64,000 nucleotides of DNA, from the NCBI GenBank assembly GCA_027625915.1, contig JANTQA010000021.1:1612001-1676000 (forward strand). The letters run 5' to 3'. Under the pieces are notes generated by a model that was given only the letters and a program-made list of their open reading frames with translations, searched no databases and was not told the DNA's origin. This DNA is from Anaeramoeba flamelloides (lineage: Eukaryota; Metamonada; Anaeramoebidae). Positions 1 to 13,206 of this stretch are shown here, one piece after another (within the stretch, counting starts at the first letter, position 1; each line of letters begins with the position of its first letter). Both the position numbers and the translations under genes were made by a program.

Positions 1-3000
1 AAAGTGTAAAATTATACATATTTTGCGATTCTTTAAGGGAAAATATCCCCAAATTTTATTTATGATTAAAAAGTAAAAACAAAAAATTAATAAAAAAAAA
101 ATAAGAAAAAAGAATTTGAAGTTAGGAAAGGGTTTATAATCAGCAATTGACAAAAAATCAAAATAAAAAAAAACTATAGTTAAAATAATAACGCCTAAAA
201 TCACTATTGTGATATTTTTGGTTAATTTTATTTAAATATGATAATTGATGATGACTGTTCATATTGAATACAAAATTTTATTGGTATAATTTCATTTTTT
301 CGTTTTTGATCTTGTTTTCTTTCAAGGTTTGGTTTTTTTTGTAGTTACTTTTCTTATTTTATTTTCAAGTATCTCATATTTTATTGTTCTAATTTATCCG
401 TAATAGCAATTAACCACTTGATCTTTTTACCTTTGTAACTCTCCTTCACAAAATTTTGAAATTTTGGAATGGTAAAAAAAACTCAAAAAAAAAAAATAAA
501 ACAAATAATTTTAATAAAATCTCCTAGTAAAAACAAACCTAAATAAAAATTTGAGTTGATAACCTTAATATCAAAAAATATTATAAAAAACATTTCAAAA
601 ACCTTACACTTATAAATTCTAGTTTTGGAAAAGAAAGGAATAAATTAACAAAAATGGTTATTTTGAAAAGTTTAAATAATTAATATTAAGTTGAATATCA
701 AGAAGTTAAGAACCAAAATATTATGCTCATACACCTAATATATCATTTTTTTCTTTTTTGATTTTATTTCTATAATAGGTTGCTACGAAACAAAAAAACG
801 TTATAAATAGAAAGCTGTAAAAATTCCCCCATTAAAAAATTAAAAAAACTAAATGATAAAATAAAGATAAATAAAGTTTCCATTTGAATTTTTCTTCAAA
901 ACATTTTTTACCAAAATCATTGAATTCAAAGTTGAAATTATGTATATTTTTTGATAAAATCTCTTATTTTATCTCATTCACTAAAAAAAATTCTAAATTA
1001 TCGGAATTTTGTTTTCACAAAAGGGTCTAATTGGTTCTTCAAATGTTTTGATTTAGTTTAAAAATGTAAAATTAAAAAAAAAAAATATTTAAAAACGATA
1101 AACTCTCTGTAAATTTATTCTAATTTAATATATTAATTTATTCTTTGATTTCAAAATTTTCTCAACCCCAATTTTTCAAAAAAAAAATAATAAAGTTCAT
1201 TGTAATTTCAAAAAATATTTTCGTTATTCAACCGTTGAGAGTGTTTTTATTCCAAAAAAAAAAAATTATCCCTGTGGTTAATTGAATTAAGTTATCAGGT
1301 TAATTTCGAAAAATATTAATCAGAAAAAAATAGTGCTTTTTTAAATTTAGTACATAGTAAACCCTATTTTTTATAATAAAAAGGTTAAAAATGAAAACAA
1401 TGAATAAATTAATCCAATTTAATTATCTTGAGATTGAATGCTTTTATTTTTGGTTTAAAAAAGATTTTATAAATTCAAATTTCAAACAATGACAAAATTA
1501 TTCAATATTTTCATAATAAGTTAGTTATAGCTCCTTAAATTTACTATTTTTAAAATATTTTGGCATTTTTTTTTTTCTGGGGAAAGGATTTTTCAATTTC
1601 ATCAGTCTCTAAGGCTGAATTTATTTTCATACTCAAATTAATTAAAAGAGAAAAAAAATATTGTACAAATTGAATTATATGTTAATTTTAGTTTTGTACT
1701 TACAACCAGTTCCACATTTAAGGTACAAACTTTCAACAAAAAAAAAAGGCACAAAATTCAAATTCAAGTACAAAATTCAAAATCTAATAAAATAATTTAT
1801 GATAAAATAAAATTACAAAAAATGTGTCTTAATTTGAGTTTTTTCTGTGCCTTAATTTCGTTGAAAGTTTGTGTCTTCAATGTGGAACTGGCTGTATTTT
1901 ATTGTGTTGGTTTCAAAGAAAGATTCTATTTGTCGACAATTTCGATGAAATTTTTATAAATTTGAAATTTTTTGATAGTTGGTGTTTTTCATTCCCTTCA
2001 TAGATTTATTAAGCTGTGTTTAAACGATTGTGTTAAAATTTGGAAGTAAAAAATTATTTTTTTACTCTTGTTGTAACAGAACTGAAGAAATATTATCAAA
2101 GTAAAAAAAAAAAAAAAAAAAGACTTCACAAACATATTAAATAAATTTAAATCTTGTATTTCTTTCATATAGAGTTTCTATATCATCATGATAAAAAATA
2201 AATTGGAAAAATTCCTTTAATTATCATCAAATAAATTTAAAAGGTGTTTTTATTAAAAGAATCTTCTAAATAATCAGTACATAAGTACTCTTAAGAATTG
2301 TAAATTGTTTTCATAATTGATCAATCAGAAAAAAAAAAAAAATACTGAAAGACAAAACTATTTAAAGTCTATTTGTGTTGAATTTATTATTTTATCTCTA
2401 GTTATTTATTTTCAGGTTATTATTGATGAGTATATTGAGTAACACTTCCCTTTTAATTATTAACATTAAATAAGAGTTAATATTATTGTTGGTTTCGATT
2501 ACTCGAAAATTAGAAAAAATAAAAAATATAGAAATTGTAGCGATAGACAGATTTTTATTTTTAATTTTATTTAAATAATTTTATTTTTTATTAAATGGTT
2601 CCTTATTTCAATCTTGCGTATCCATAACTAACTTCAGTTTAAAGTATTTTGATTTAATCTATTTATTCACATTCGCTGTGTTGTCGATTCTTTGAAATAG
2701 AAGTTACCCATTTATTCATTTCTAAATTCTCTCATTAACAGTCAAACTGTTTTTTTAAGACTTGCTTCAGGAATAATAAATCGGGAATTAGGAAATTTTT
2801 GGGGTCAATCCTTTTTGTAAAAATTTGGAAATAAAAATAATTACAGTAAAAAAACTTATTAATTTTTTTTTTTTTTAAAATTTAAATATAATCCTTCCAA
2901 AGCTACCGTGAAATTTTATCAATATCAGATTTTGATTCTTAATATTGATTTTTAAATCTAAGAAAATGTGGATAATTAAACTGATATTGAAAAAAAAAAT

Positions 3001-3742
3001 TTCCTAAATAAGCTAATTTCAAGAATTTTTTCTGATATTCAAAAATAAATTTTCAGAACCCAAAATGACTAGAAATATTAAAAACTTGTTGAGAAACCAC
3101 ATAAAATTTACTCATAAATAAATGAATTTTTTTGATGATCATATCAGAAAATTATTTTATATATGAACCCATTTAAAAAAAAATTTATCAAAAAGAAGTT
3201 GCTTATTCTCTTTTTGAACCTTTTAAAAATCGATATCAAAATCAAAATTTGATATTGTAAAAAATCCAGTACATCTTTGGGACAGCTGTACGAAAAATGT
3301 AATAGAAAATCAATTAAAAGAGAAAACATATTGACCTTTTTGATTAATTCCTGACCCCATTTTCAATCAAACCAAGAAAAAGAATTTAAATCCCCTTGAT
3401 TATCGAAATGACATCAGTTGTTTTGGAAATCTCAAAAAAAGTCACTTTTTTCAAAAATTTTTAATAAAAGCATATTCAAAGAAATCTTCATGAAAACTAT
3501 TATTGAGGCTACTCCTTCATTTTATTTTTATTCATTTATTTTCACTTTTACTAATTGATCTTATTTTGAATTTTGAGTAAGAGGTTTTCTGTGATTTCTG
3601 TGATTGTATTAAAGTTTTCTATTCAATATCTTATTGAACTTTTTTTTCCCAAATACCAAGTTTACATTCATTTTTTTAATTGTGCTTTATTTTAAAAATT
3701 TGTTGCTAAATAAACAACGAGAACAAATAGTCACCTTTTAAA
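1..3742. other. Gene-free AT-rich region with one MITE copy
   Basis: No open frame of protein-like composition was found on either strand; the sequence is short A/T runs with scattered stops. The only structured item is a palindromic MITE copy at 1703-1894, listed separately. The last part before 3743 is the 5' flank of the B-box gene. No RNA gene was recognised. Confidence 0.6.
1703..1894. mobile_element. Tc1/mariner-like palindromic MITE, copy 1
   Basis: A 192-bp near-perfect palindrome flanked by TA on both sides. The left end reads CAACCAGTTCCACATTTAAGG and the right end is its complement (GTGGAACTGGCTG). The arms contain the 'cacaaactttcaac' and 'aggcacaaaa' blocks shared with the copies near 6.1, 10.7, 15.0 and 34.7 kb. 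It has no coding capacity. TA flanks plus CAGT-type ends are typical of non-autonomous Tc1/mariner elements; that assignment is inference, as no transposase is present in the window. Confidence 0.75.
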
Positions 3743-6700
3743 ATGGAAAATTCCAAAAATCATCAAAAAAAGAAAAGCAAACCTAAAAAGAAAAGAAGCA
3801 AACAAAAACAAAAAGCTTACAAAAAACACAAACATAAACAAAACAAGACAAATACGAAAAATAAGAAACATCCAAAAAAAGAGAAAAAAATCACCAAGCT
3901 CTCTCAAATAATCCAGCCTGTTGAAAAAAAAATTCCCAAATGCGAAAATTGTCATAAAAAACAATCCCAATTCTATTGTACCAAATGTGAAGTCTATTAT
4001 TGTCATAAATGCGAAGAACAAACACACAAAAAAGCTTTAAAAAAACACAAAAAGCATCTGTACAAAGCTCCTTACAATGAATTAGCCAAAAGTAATTTTT
4101 TTTCTTTTTTTCTTTTTTTTCTTTTTTCGTTATATTTTTCTTTTTTTTTTTCAATTCCTTATTTGCCTCAGTTTTTTTTTTTTGATCGAACTTTTGAGCC
4201 CAACCCTTTTTTGTTTTTTTTTTCGTCTTCTTTCAAAAAGAACACAACCCTTTGAAATTAATTCTTTTTTTTATTTATTTTTTTTATTTCACTATTCATT
4301 GATTTGGAAATAAACAATCAATTCTCTGAACAAAATGGTTTGTATTCAAAACTTTTTCAATTCAACAAGTAAAGTTAGTTTGGGTTCAAGATCCTTTCAA
4401 GATCTAAATTATTAATTTCCTTTGTTTTAGAAAAAAGAACAAAGAAAATTGAAAAACGAAAAAAAAAAAAAAAAGAGAATTAGAAAATTAATAAACCATT
4501 GTAAAAAATACCTAATGAATAAATGAATAGACTTTTAATAATAACATACCTACGATCGGTGACGAAGAACAATCTTTCCTCACCACTTTCATTTTGAGAA
4601 TAGATCTATTAAGGAGTGAAAAATTGTTTACAAAAAAAGTCCTCAAAATTTTCCTAATTTTTTTTTAACATTTGAATCTCTTGAAATTTATTACATTTAG
4701 ATTTTAACTTCTAGAGGAGGTTTTAATATTTATTTACAATACAGTCCAAAGTCTGATTAGGAAAATATTATCAATTTTAAAATTGATAACAAAAAAGTTT
4801 CTACATAAAAATTAGAGAAAAATGAATAAAACTACTTGGACATTACAAAAAAAATCGCACATTTATTTTTCGAGATTTCGAAATTTTCAAAAGATTTTAT
4901 AATCATTTCTTTAAATGATATTTAAGTGTTAATTTTAAATTGCAATGAATTACATAAATTGAAATAAAGTTATTTAATACTATTATACACAAAATAAAAT
5001 TGAAAGAAAATCTTTTTAAAATTTGAAATGCAATGATTGAGTTTTATTTTCAGATCTTTCAATTTATTTTTGTATTTCAATCTATATGTTTCTTACAATC
5101 TGAAATGAAATATATTTTTTTAAAAGTTGAATTTTCCTTGTGAAAAATTTAGGAAACTAAAATTATAAATATTGTTAATATCTCCAAAGAATAAGAAATC
5201 CCAACTAGGAGGGTTTTTACAGGGGCTATTCATTTATTAATTTATTTCCAATTTTTTTTATAAAAATAAAATAAAATAAAGGATAATTCCACACTATCAT
5301 TTTTTCGGATCCTGTATTTAGAAAAATCCAAAAGATTTTGATTTTTTTTTCAAAACTGATCTTACTGAAGAAAATTTTTGTGAGACTAGCAAACAACTCC
5401 AAGTATATACTCTCTTAATAATTCATAAATTTTAATCTCAAGAAGTGATTTATAAAAAAGACTTTGACTCAAGATAAATCTTAATCTTAATTCATTTCTA
5501 AATTGGATAATTTTTTTGTAATAAATAGATTTGAAGAAAAATAACAAAAAAGATCAATTAGGTAATATTTATATTTCCAAATTCTCAGATATCAAGAAAA
5601 GATTTTCGAAAATTGAAAAGATTCATAAAAATATGTTTATCAAAAATTCTAAAAATCATTTTGTTCCAAGAATATGATGTGATGTCGATTAGTAAAAAAT
5701 AATAAATGAAAATAATTTTTTTTTTTTTTTTTTCAAAATTGATAAATTATTTTTGTAATTCTATTATTTGAATTTTTAATGAAAAAATATCGCGATTTCA
5801 CTTTATTTCTACTTTAATTTTCAATAAACTTTTTTATCAATTCATTTAAGGGATATCTAAAATAATGTCCTCGTGGAGGTTGCATGAGTCAAAACATTGT
5901 TGAATTATACTCTTTATTTCTTGATATCCAGAAGAACTATTAAATTTCAAAATTTTAGCAATTCAAAAAATTTCCAGGCTCATATTCCTAAATTGTAAGT
6001 TGGTAGTGTTTTCCATAAAAATACCATTTTTGTTCTAAGGAAAGCATTAATTAGTTTCCAATAAAAACTTTTGAAAAAATCAAGTATTACAGTCAGTTTC
6101 ACTTTTAAGGCACAAACTTTCAACGAAATTTAAGGCACAAAAAAAATCTCAAATTAAAGCACAAAATTCAAATTCTAGTAAAAATAAATTGTAAAAAAAA
6201 AAATTCCAAATTTTGTGCCTTAATTTGAGATTTTTTTGTGCCTTAAATTTCGTTGAAAGTTTGTGCTTTAAAAGTGAAACTGACTGTATCAAAAATTCCC
6301 TTTTTATGGATGTGGGTTTCAGTACCAACTTACTATTAAGAATATGATGAGACAAAATTTCAATTCCTAAAATTTTGAAATTTAATTATTCTTCTGGGTT
6401 CTTCACGAGAAAGAGTATTTTTCAACAATTTTTTGAATATTACTTCCCTCATCATCTCTTTATTTTAGATAATCCCGAACTATTCTTCTTAGCACATACT
6501 CTTTTTAATAATTACAATACAAAGATATTAAACTTGGATTTGTTTGCAAAGAATTATTTCCAATAACACCTAAAAACAACATTTTCAAAATTTTTATTAA
6601 CACTCCTATAAAATATTTGAAAAACACAGTTTTGCTGAAGAAAATGAAAAATCAATTTTTTTTTGTTATTACAGTAACATGATTCAACGACTTGAAAATA

Positions 6701-8517
6701 AATATTTATTTTTATTTGAATCGCTAATATCATTTATTTTGAGATCTCTTTCTCAACAACAAATCTCAAAAAACAGGAACATTTTTTTAAAATGATTTCA
6801 CCAAAAAACTAATTAATTTGTGAATTTTTGGAAACAAAATTTCAGAACAATGTGCTAGGTTAATATTTTGTTTAAAAAAATCTAAAATTTTATTTTTTAC
6901 AATCAATTTCACAAAATCTTAACAAATAATTTCTGAATTACTAACAAAGTTTCACAAAATTGAACAACAAATGAAAGTAGGTAAAATTTATTGGTTTGTC
7001 AAAAGTTAAATTGTTAAAAAATCAATTTTTATTTTATTTGAATTCTTTTGTGAAAATATATTTTAATTTTAGTGAGCAATCAAAAGAAAAATTTTTTGGT
7101 AATATTATTGTAAAAATCTTGTATTTTATTTCAATTTATATGTGATATAAATAATTGTTGTTATTTTCAATAAATAAAGGAAATAAAAAAATAAATAAAG
7201 TAGAATTTTATAAAAAAAAAAACAAATTTAAACCCAAAACTTTTTTAAAAAATTATTTATTATTTTTATTAATTTTTGTATTTCATTCTATATGTATATT
7301 TCTGTATTTTTTTTATTTATGTTTTATCCCAAAAAGAAACTAATTTCAATATCTGTGGAAAACACAATAAAGAATTATCCTTATATTGCACAGATGAAAA
7401 TAAATTAATTTGCACTAAATGCTATTCAACTTGTAAGATAAAAAAACATGAAATATTGGGTTTAAATGATTTCTCAAAACAAATTTATGAAAAGATAAAA
7501 ATAATTTCAAATAAAATCCAAAAGGAAGATAATCAAAACAAAGAAACAATAAGAAGATCACTTGAAAATCAAAAAAAAATAAAAGAAAAAATTAAAAATA
7601 TTCGTAAAAAAATTGAAAATGATTCAGCTTTATTGATACAAAAAATCCAAGTTTCAAAAATAAATTATCTGAATTTATTTAGAAAAATTGAAATAATAAT
7701 TGATACCAAAATTGAAACAATTTTGAAAAACGCTGTAAAAAAAAAGAAAAGGATATTAAAAAATAAAACAAAAATAAAGACGATCAAAAAATTGAAAAAA
7801 GATAAAAATCATATCAAATTAATAACGGGGGGTAAAGAAATAATAAAATCGGAAAGATTCATACAGAAGGGTGGCAAGGAAGAAAAGGGTGGATCAAAAG
7901 AGAAAAAAGGCAGAAAAGCAAACAAAGGATACATTAGCAAAAAAGAAAGAGGAATGAAGAGTGAAAAAAAAGATGAATTTGATCCAAAAATGAATCTGGA
8001 TAATCGAATAAAATTAAATAATCAAAATAAAACAGCTAGGAATACAACATCTTTTGTTGGAAAAATATGTGGAAAAAAAATCTATTCGAGCGGAAAACAT
8101 GAAATAAAAATAAAAATAAACAAATTTCCAAATCCAAAAAATGAATATAACGAGATCGGATTTGGAGTAATTCAAACTGAAAATAAAGAGTATTTAATTA
8201 AACATCATCTCTATTATCGTCAAGGGTTATATTCTTTTCAAACATGCTGGAATTGGATGAGTAAACGAAGAGAAAGCCGAAAATGTAAAATAGCAGACGG
8301 GAAAGAGACCAAACAAGACTATCCAGAAGAAATAAATTTAAAAAAAAAAGATATTTTCATAATTTTTCTTGATATGGACCAAAAAAAAATTTCCTTCAAA
8401 ATCAATGGAAAAAATATTGGAGGTTGGGAAAATTTACCTGAAAAAGTAAATTTTTTTGCTGTATTACGAGGACAAAGTGGATACTATAGGGGAGAAAATC
8501 AAATAACAATAATTTAA
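3743..8517 (+). CDS. Double B-box zinc finger, coiled-coil, SPRY-like protein (two exons)
   Basis: Proposed join(3743..4091, 7337..8517), 509 aa. Exon 1 gives a Lys-rich N-terminus and B-box 1 (C67, C70, C79, C82, C87, C90, H95, H102/H105). It ends at a GTAATT donor in phase 1. Exon 2 follows an AAG acceptor in the same phase and opens at once with B-box 2 (C123, H126, C134, D136, C142, C145, H154), then about 130 residues of Lys/Glu/Ile-rich coiled coil, a Gly/Lys-rich linker, and a SPRY-like domain (about residues 355-509) with 'NEIGFGVI', 'DIFIIFLDMDQKKISFKING' and 'FFAVLRGQSG'. This is TRIM order without a RING. Exon 2 alone has no usable ATG, and exon 1 read through its donor runs into poly-T. 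A role as ubiquitin-pathway or signalling scaffold is family inference. The join over 3.2 kb is the weak point; otherwise these would be two gene fragments. Confidence 0.65.
4092..7336 (+). other. 3.2 kb intron of the B-box gene
   Basis: Inferred from matching phase-1 splice sites (GTAATT at 4092; AAG ending at 7336) and from the domain order of the two flanking exons. The interval has no convincing gene. It carries a complete TA-flanked MITE at 6090-6286. Short frames inside it, such as 6375-6566, have no recognisable content. Confidence 0.5.
6090..6286. mobile_element. Tc1/mariner-like palindromic MITE, copy 2
   Basis: A 197-bp palindrome with TA on each side. The left end is CAGTCAGTTTCACTTTTAA and the right end is the exact complement (AAAGTGAAACTGACTG). 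The two arms agree over most of their length around an A/T-rich centre of about 30 bp. It is the best-preserved copy in the window with the 34.7 kb copy, so among the youngest. It lies inside the proposed B-box gene intron. Confidence 0.85.
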
Positions 8518-10396
8518 AAAAATATAATTTTTTTATTTTTCTATCCCCGCATGCTACCCTGGGGTATAAATCTTGATCAAGATCTTTGTAGTTCAAATAC
8601 CTGGACTTCCTTTACTAGAATTAAGTTCATTAAAGATGATAATTGTTTGGTTTTCCAACATGCTCTCCTTCTCTTTTTTTATCCAAGGATTAAAATATTA
8701 AAATATCTAAAATTGTTCAAATGAATACAAGCAACACAGCCGACATAAGATATATTAGAGAAGATTCTTGAATCAAAATTTAAGAAATGAGGGGTGGCTA
8801 TATTTATTATTCCAAAACAAAAAGAAAACAAAAAGAAAATAAAAAATCCTAATTGATTTATTTTCTAAATTTTTTGTTATTTAAAGCAAAAGAATTTGAC
8901 TTATTTTATTTCAAAAAATTAAAATTTTAATAAATATATATATATATAGAAAAATGGAGAATAAAAAAAAGAGAGAATAAAGATAATTTTACAGTTTTCT
9001 ATTAATAAAAGCATTTTAAACGGGAAAGATCAAAAATATTAAGAACAAAAGTAAGCATATTCAATTTTTTTAATTAGCTTCTATTTTTACATAAAATAGT
9101 AATAAAAGAAAGAAGAATAAAAAGAAAATTTGAAAAAAAAAAACTTCCAAAAAAAAAAAAAATACAGTTATACGGGATCTAATATAAATACACTGTCCAA
9201 GGCAAAAATAAATATAAAAAAGAGAGATTTTAAAGAAAATTAGTAAATTTTGAATTATAAAAATATGTTAAAACGTGTTATCCTCATTTTCTGGTTATTG
9301 ATAGTTTTCTAAATTTTTTTAGAAATTGAAAGTTATAATTAAAATTGAAAATCTACTTTATTTTTTTTTTATTAATATCTAAATGATCAAAATTTTTGAA
9401 ATTAATCGTCATTTCAAATGAAGAAGTCCAAAAAAATACAGTGGAAAATTTACAGTAAATTTATAGATAATAAGGGTATTAAAAAAAATTCTACCTTTGT
9501 TGAAATTGCAAAATATATTAATTAAAAAAATTTTTTTTAGTTCTCAAAGAAAATTATTAAAAAGATTTAAAATAACAAACAATTATTTTATTAACAATTA
9601 AAATCCAAAAAGATTCATTATTTGCCAATGTTGAACTTTAATAAGTGTATTTCTTATGTTTTTTCAATTTCTTTTCTTTTTTTTTTTTGGTTATTTTCAT
9701 GAACTGGTATATTAGAAAAAGTGTTTTTTAAACAAATGTGTTTAATAATAGAATTTATTCTTTTCAATTTCTTTTTTTCAAAAGTTCACCTCATTTCAAA
9801 AATTTTATGAATCCTTCATCCATATTTCACAAAAAAAAAAATTAAAAATAAAATCTCGTAAATTAAAAACTCGTTTTTTTTTTTTTGATATACCTATGAG
9901 TAGGATAACGTTAGGTTAATAATTATTAATTTAAATCTTTAGTATCCATATTGTATAGATTTAGAACTCTTTTTTAAAAAAAAATCAGAAAATTGGTAAC
10001 ATTTTTTTTTTTTTTTGGGGGGGGTGAATTCACAAAATAACTAAATTGTGAAAATGTTGTGATCATTTATTTTTAGAACAACAATTCTGTTTTTGGGGTG
10101 CAACTAAGTAATCTAAATTTCATTTTTTAAGTGTTTTTTTCAGTATTTTTTTTGACTCTTCATAAATCTGTAACATTTTCAGTATTCAATATTCACAAAG
10201 AAAAAAATTCGGATTAAGGGTTGAAATTATGTAATTTTTATTTGTCAGCATCTAAAAAATCATTTTTTAGATTTTATATATTTGTGAATTAAAATTTCTG
10301 AATTTTTACAATTTTGTGAAAAATAATTTTGTATCAAAAAAATATTTGAAAATGTGTTGATTTATTTCTTTATTTTACTTTGGAGTTAAATTGAAA

Positions 10397-10427
10397 TGTG
10401 TGTGTGTATGTATACGTGTGTGTGTGA
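10397..10427. repeat. (TG)n/(TATG)n microsatellite
   Basis: An interrupted dinucleotide tract, tgtgtgtgtatgtatacgtg followed by more TG units. A simple repeat with no associated gene. Confidence 0.85.
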
Positions 10428-10732
10428 AGAAATTGAAGGTGTGGGAAGATAGAACGGGGTTCTAATGAGACTGTTTTTAATTCAATTTTCGTACAATAAA
10501 TCAATAACGGTTACCTACTGGGTGAAATCTAACAAATATGATCATCTTATACGTGGATTTAATTTTTGAAAAATTATTCAATAAATGGTGATTTTTATCC
10601 CAAAAATAAATTATTTAGATTCCAGAATGAAGAAATGATTATTATCCAATAGGTTTCTCATCGATTTGTTTTTTTTTTTTTTGTTCTTTAGAAAAATATT
10701 ATTTTTACAATTTTGTTCTCTTCTTTTTTTTG

Positions 10733-10926
10733 CGGTAAGTTTCACTTTTAAGGTATAAAATGCTGCCAAATTTAAGTTACATTAAAAATATCAACTTAAG
10801 GAACAAAATTCAGATTCTAGTAAAATATATTTAAAAAAAAAAATTACAAATTTTGTACCTTAATTTGGTATTTTTTAGTGTCTTAAATTTCGTTGAAAGT
10901 TTGTACCTTAAAAGTGGAACTGACTG
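10733..10926. mobile_element. Tc1/mariner-like palindromic MITE, copy 3 (diverged)
   Basis: The right arm is well kept (ttcgttgaaagtttgtacc, then AAAAGTGGAACTGACTG followed by TA). The left arm has drifted: it begins CGGTAAGTTTCACTTTTAAGG and has lost the 'aaactttcaac' block. This is the same ~195-bp family as the copies at 1.7, 6.1, 15.0 and 34.7 kb, and probably an older insertion. Confidence 0.75.
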
Positions 10927-11860
10927 TAGTTCTAAATTATATTTTGTATTTTATTTTCCAACTTTATCAAAACAGTTGATTATACTGCCTTAAAAATAAA
11001 TAAATCATTTGTGATTTAGAATCAAAAAGCCTAGGCTATTGCCAGAATTAAATTGAATGAAATAAAATCAAAAAATTTAGATCTAAAAAGAAAAGAAATG
11101 TTTTAAACCAATATTCAAGATAAAACTCAATTATTTCTATAATTGTATCAGATCACACCCTTGGTTCTGATGGGGCAAAATACCTTAAATCAAAACTTAT
11201 TTTTTTAAAACTTACTTTTGTATTAAATATCTGAAAATATATCTTCATTTTCCATTTTACAAATCTTTTTTATACAAGCTTTAAATAAATCATTTTTTGG
11301 TTAAGTGTGAAGAAATTTTATAAAATTGGTTTAAAACGTGAAAAAATTCTTATTTTTGAGTTGTTTGAAAAGGTGAGTTTTTAGATTACAAAAATGGAAA
11401 TTGAATGTATTTTTTTATTAAATACTATTACCCTGTTAGCATCATGATAGATGTCACTATAATGAAAGTATGTTGTAATTACGTATAAATGATATTAGTA
11501 AAACCTGGCTCAAATAATTTCTGTGACTCTAAAAAATCTACTATAAATCTTATTACATAATAAATTATTATATTTTTTAAAATTGATCACAATTAAAAAT
11601 TTTCATTTTTGAAATTTTTTTTTATTTCCTTATCCCAAATCTAAAAATAAAAACCGAAAAAATAGTTAGGTGTTTAATAATTCATCTTCTGAACCCCCCA
11701 AAAGTAAATATATTTTGATATTATTCACTTCAATGATTAACTCAATAATCATCAACATTAAAACCCCCAAAAAACTGATATATTTTGTTTCCTTTTTATA
11801 AAGCTAATTGTAATATCAATTTATTTTCAATATTTCAGAAATAATTGGTCAAAATAATCT

Positions 11861-12350
11861 ATAGTAGGGAAAAAAATACCGGACATGAAAACAATCCCGT
11901 AAAAGATTTTTAATTGTGAGTATTAGTAAAATTTTTGTCTAATTTCAATGAAATCCTTATTATAAATAACCAATTTTTTTATGAGATTAGTAATAAACCT
12001 ACCTAAAGTCCATCAAAGTAAGGTGTCTCTAGAATACTCGAGTAATTGTTTGATAGCCATATGTTGATCAACTTATTTTGAAAAAAAATCGCGTTTTATT
12101 GAGGTTTACTAGAGTTTGGAAAATGATAATTTTTCTTCTTGTTTTTTGATTGATTGAATGGTGTTTTGAACAAGTGTGATTTCATCAATCATCATTCTAA
12201 TAAGTGGGGGAGTTATAATTGAAAAAGTTCGATTCTTAAAAAAAGGAATTTGATTGTAAATAAATGAAATTACACAATAATTTTACTAATATTCACAATT
12301 AAAAATCTTGTCTGGGATTTTTTTCATGTACGGTATTTTTTTCACAGCTC
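11861..12350. mobile_element. Family-2 element A with ~90-bp terminal inverted repeats
   Basis: The left end runs atagtagggaaaaaaatacc, then 'ggacatgaaaacaatccc' and 'gatttttaattgtgagtatt'. The right end is the inverse ('aatattcacaattaaaaatc', 'gggatttttttcatgtacgg', 'tatttttttcac'). The internal part ('aataaacctacctaaagt', 'tctagaatactcgagtaatt', 'gattgattgaatggtgtttt') recurs in the elements at 14.9, 16.6 and 19.7 kb. There is no coding frame. Size and ends suggest a non-autonomous DNA transposon, superfamily unresolved. Confidence 0.75.
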
Positions 12351-12856
12351 GATATATTTAATTGTTTAATTTTTGAAAAAAAGTGAATTATTTAGCAATT
12401 AATCTACATTTCACCACCAATTTAAGTAGGATATTTTACAACTTTGAAGTCTGAATATTGATAATTCATCCTTTAAAATTGTGGTGAAATGCAGATTTTT
12501 TTCAAAAATTCTTTGAATTTTTTACTAATACAATGGATCTTTTTTAATTGATGGCAATCAATAAATCTGACTACTTGTCGAATTGTTTTTTTTTTGGGGA
12601 CATTTGAACCATGTTGAATTAATGATTTACATCCAATAACAACATTATTTAATCTTAGGATTCTCCTTGGTTGACAATAATTTCTTATATGAGAATACTT
12701 GTGTTTGAATTTTAAATGGGAAAAATTTTCTTTTCTTTTCAATTTCCTTTTTCAAATGAAGTCACAAATTACAACCTACGACTTGGAAAACTATATTTAT
12801 AAAAAAAAAATATGGAAAAGGAAGTCAATATTCCTTCCCATTTATTCTTGAAATAC

Positions 12857-13075
12857 CAGTTCAAAAGATCAAAATTTTCATTCAGCTTTCCAAAAAAATC
12901 ACACTTCTCTTGAATTCAAATAAATCATAAAAAGTCGAAATTTGAAAAAGAGGGAAAATTAATAATTTAAACTGCTTTTTGGAATTCTTAAAAATTTGAA
13001 AAGGTCTCTTGATTTATAAAAATTTTTTTTTGGAAAAGTATATTGAAAATTTTTTCCCTTTATTTTATTACAAAT
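12857..13075. repeat. Dispersed repeat shared with 29870-30060
   Basis: Both copies start with 'tcaaaattttcattcagctt', continue with 'tccaaa...cacac', share 'ggaaattaataattta', and end near a run before 'ttcctttattat'. A third short match to the beginning occurs near 18330. Family unknown; no coding capacity. Confidence 0.55.
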
Positions 13076-13206
13076 AGTAAATTTAAATTTAACAATAGCA
13101 AAAAAAAAAACCTATTTTCAATTATAAATAAAATAGTGTTGTATGTAAAATAGGAATTTTATTCATTTTTTTTAAAGTTATTATTATTTTTTTTTTTGTA
13201 TAATTA

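Larger units (their letters stand above)
8518..13206. other. Intergenic region with two repeat elements
   Basis: No gene recognised. The first ~130 bp are the 3' flank of the B-box gene and unusually GC-containing (8545-8600). The region holds a MITE copy (10733-10926), a GT-rich microsatellite (10397-10427), a G9 run near 10017, a family-2 element (11861-12350), a short inverted repeat at 12400-12495 ('catttcaccac' in both arms), and a repeat at 12857-13075 that recurs at 29870-30060. A minus-strand open frame at 12473-12742 has no ATG and no recognised motif. Confidence 0.6.

Noticed and set aside
8541-8610. Possible tRNA in a GC-richer patch after the B-box gene ('gtagttcaaatacctgg')
   Set aside because: The T-loop-like string is present, but no acceptor stem, D arm or anticodon arm can be drawn. 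No other tRNA-like cloverleaf was seen in the window.
12473-12742. Minus-strand 89-codon open frame
   Set aside because: It starts with TTG, not ATG, has no recognised motif, no clear splice sites that would extend it, and lies among dispersed repeats.
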